Source: an uncultured delta proteobacterium (GTDB lineage: Bacteria; Myxococcota_A; Polyangia; Polyangiales; Ga0077539). From it: a stretch of DNA of 6,616 nt. Below the pieces are notes generated by a model. That model saw nothing but the letters and a program-made list of their open reading frames with translations, made no database searches and was not told the origin of the DNA. Where the stretch lies: contig CAISKJ010001110.1 of assembly GCA_903885885.1 (NCBI GenBank), positions 1-6,616 of the forward strand, given 5' to 3'. The position numbers and the translations under genes were made by a program. Numbering within the stretch: position 1 is the stretch's first letter; each line of letters starts with the position of its first letter. Positions 5,754 through 6,616 of the stretch are shown here, piece after piece.

Positions 5754-6616
5754 ATGCGCAGCCCGGCAGCCCTCATTTTCGCCCTCGTGATGTCGACCCC
5801 CGCCGCGTGGTCACAGGCGCACAGCGCGCGAAGCCATCGCCACGGGCGCGCGTCGACCACCGCCGCGCAGAGCGCCGCAGGGCCCATGGAGTTCACCCTC
5901 ACCTCGATGCACGGCACCGTCGACGTGGTGGAGGCCGGCACCTTCGGCCGCCCGCGCCCCGCGCACGCCGGCGAGGTCGTGGGCCGCGGCATTCGCATTC
6001 GCGTCGGCGACGACGGCTTCGCCAACCTGGTGCGCGCCGACGGCGTGTCGCTCACGCTCATGCCCGGCGCGCGCCTCACGGCCTTCGCCGCGCCCTCGGG
6101 CAACGCCTCGTCGACGGTGACCACCCTCGAGGCGGGCACCCTGCGCGCATCGACGCCTGGCACGCAGAGCGAGCCCTTCCTCATCGACACGCGCGGCGCG
6201 TCGGTGAGCGTGCGCCGCGGCGACGGCGTGATCGAGGTCGGCACGGGCTCGGACAACTTCACCCGCGTGTCGGCGCATCACGGGCGCATGCTCGTGCGCG
6301 TCGGCCACGACGAGTGCCTCCTGCGCCCGGGCCAGGGCGTCACCGTCGAGCCCGAGCGCCGCTCGCACAAGCAGCCCGTCGCGGCCGCGCCCCGCTGGAC
6401 CGAGCGTCCCCCGGAGCAGGTCACCACGCTCGGCACCGCCATCGACGTCGCGGGCGCCTTCGCCCCCTCAGGCCGCATGCCGGTGGCCGCGTGGCGCGCC
6501 GAGCTCGCGCGCGACGAGTCGTTTCACGACATCGTGGCGATCGAGCGCCTCGACGCGAACGCCTCACGCTGGACGGGCCGCCAGCTCGCGCAGGGCATCG
6601 GCTCGCGAATCCAAAG
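5754..6616 (+). CDS. Exported FecR-domain protein, 3' end cut by window
   Basis: 287 residues are visible and the frame is open to the right edge. The N-terminus (one Arg, hydrophobic AALIFALVM at 5-13, then STPAAWSQA) looks like a signal peptide with cleavage near residue 22, followed by a His/Arg/Ser/Ala-rich linker to ~43. Residues ~46-200 form a beta-rich FecR domain: EFTLTSMHGTVDVVEAG, then GIRIRVGDDGFANLVRADG, SLTLMPGARLTAF, LEAGTLRAST and a LRPGQGVTVEP end. From ~213 a second region (RWTERPPEQVTTLG, then WRAELARDESFHDIV) resembles the fibronectin-III-like modules that follow FecR domains in myxobacterial envelope proteins. There is no cytoplasmic anti-sigma segment or sigma-factor neighbour, so it is not a classic iron-transport FecR regulator. 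A periplasmic or surface structural role, perhaps peptidoglycan or glycan binding, is inference. Transcribed divergently from the methyltransferase gene. Confidence 0.82.
   Translation, partial: MRSPAALIFALVMSTPAAWSQAHSARSHRHGRASTTAAQSAAGPMEFTLTSMHGTVDVVEAGTFGRPRPAHAGEVVGRGIRIRVGDDGFANLVRADGVSLTLMPGARLTAFAAPSGNASSTVTTLEAGTLRASTPGTQSEPFLIDTRGASVSVRRGDGVIEVGTGSDNFTRVSAHHGRMLVRVGHDECLLRPGQGVTVEPERRSHKQPVAAAPRWTERPPEQVTTLGTAIDVAGAFAPSGRMPVAAWRAELARDESFHDIVAIERLDANASRWTGRQLAQGIGSRIQ

Noticed and set aside
5621..6262. A 214-codon N-terminal extension of the HEAT-methyltransferase frame
   Set aside because: It runs antisense to the FecR gene, which has a signal peptide, recognisable domain and AGGAGG site. 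The extension has no family resemblance and would erase the divergent gap.
1..6616. tRNA/rRNA genes, CRISPR repeats, insertion sequences or attachment sites
   Set aside because: I saw no regularly spaced repeats, transposase or integrase motifs, terminal inverted repeats or tRNA-like cloverleaf. Almost all of the window is accounted for by the six genes.

Overview
This is a GC-rich chromosomal window with dense coding and strong G/C preference at third codon positions. It contains bacterial-type genes, one with an ideal AGGAGG ribosome binding site. Composition, gene style (FecR-domain exported protein, HEAT-methyltransferase fusion, plant-like tRNase Z, GTG starts) and long antisense shadow frames suggest a myxobacterium-like (Myxococcota/Polyangia) organism. 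That taxonomic guess is inference. I see no mobile element, CRISPR array, tRNA or rRNA.

Layout, left to right. (1) Bases 1-635, minus strand: the N-terminal 211 residues of an NAD-dependent sugar-nucleotide epimerase, most like the heptose-epimerase/GalE group, cut by the left edge. (2) Bases 673-1518, minus: a short-form tRNase Z-like metallo-beta-lactamase protein, 37 bp upstream of the epimerase in the same direction. (3) Bases 1593-2516, plus: one continuous protein in which FolK (HPPK) is fused to a complete archease. (4) Bases 2587-4026, plus: RtcB RNA ligase with every recognised active-site residue. (5) Bases 4037-5620, minus, converging on rtcB with a 10-bp gap: HEAT-like helical repeats followed by a probable RNA-binding/THUMP-like region and a SAM-dependent methyltransferase of the Trm14/RlmL type. 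(6) Bases 5754-6616, plus, cut by the right edge: an exported FecR-domain protein.

The core (673-5620) looks like an RNA end-processing and tRNA-maturation neighbourhood. tRNase Z cuts 3' trailers, and RtcB joins 2',3'-cyclic-phosphate/3'-phosphate ends to 5'-OH ends. Archease is the known RtcB activator and has also been linked to a tRNA methyltransferase in an archaeon. The methyltransferase here probably modifies RNA. The strongest novelty candidate is the in-frame FolK-archease fusion directly upstream of its presumed partner rtcB. A second is an identical near-palindromic decamer, GTGCTATCAC, in front of both rnz and rtcB, which could be a shared promoter or operator. The flanking epimerase and FecR genes appear to be ordinary envelope functions.
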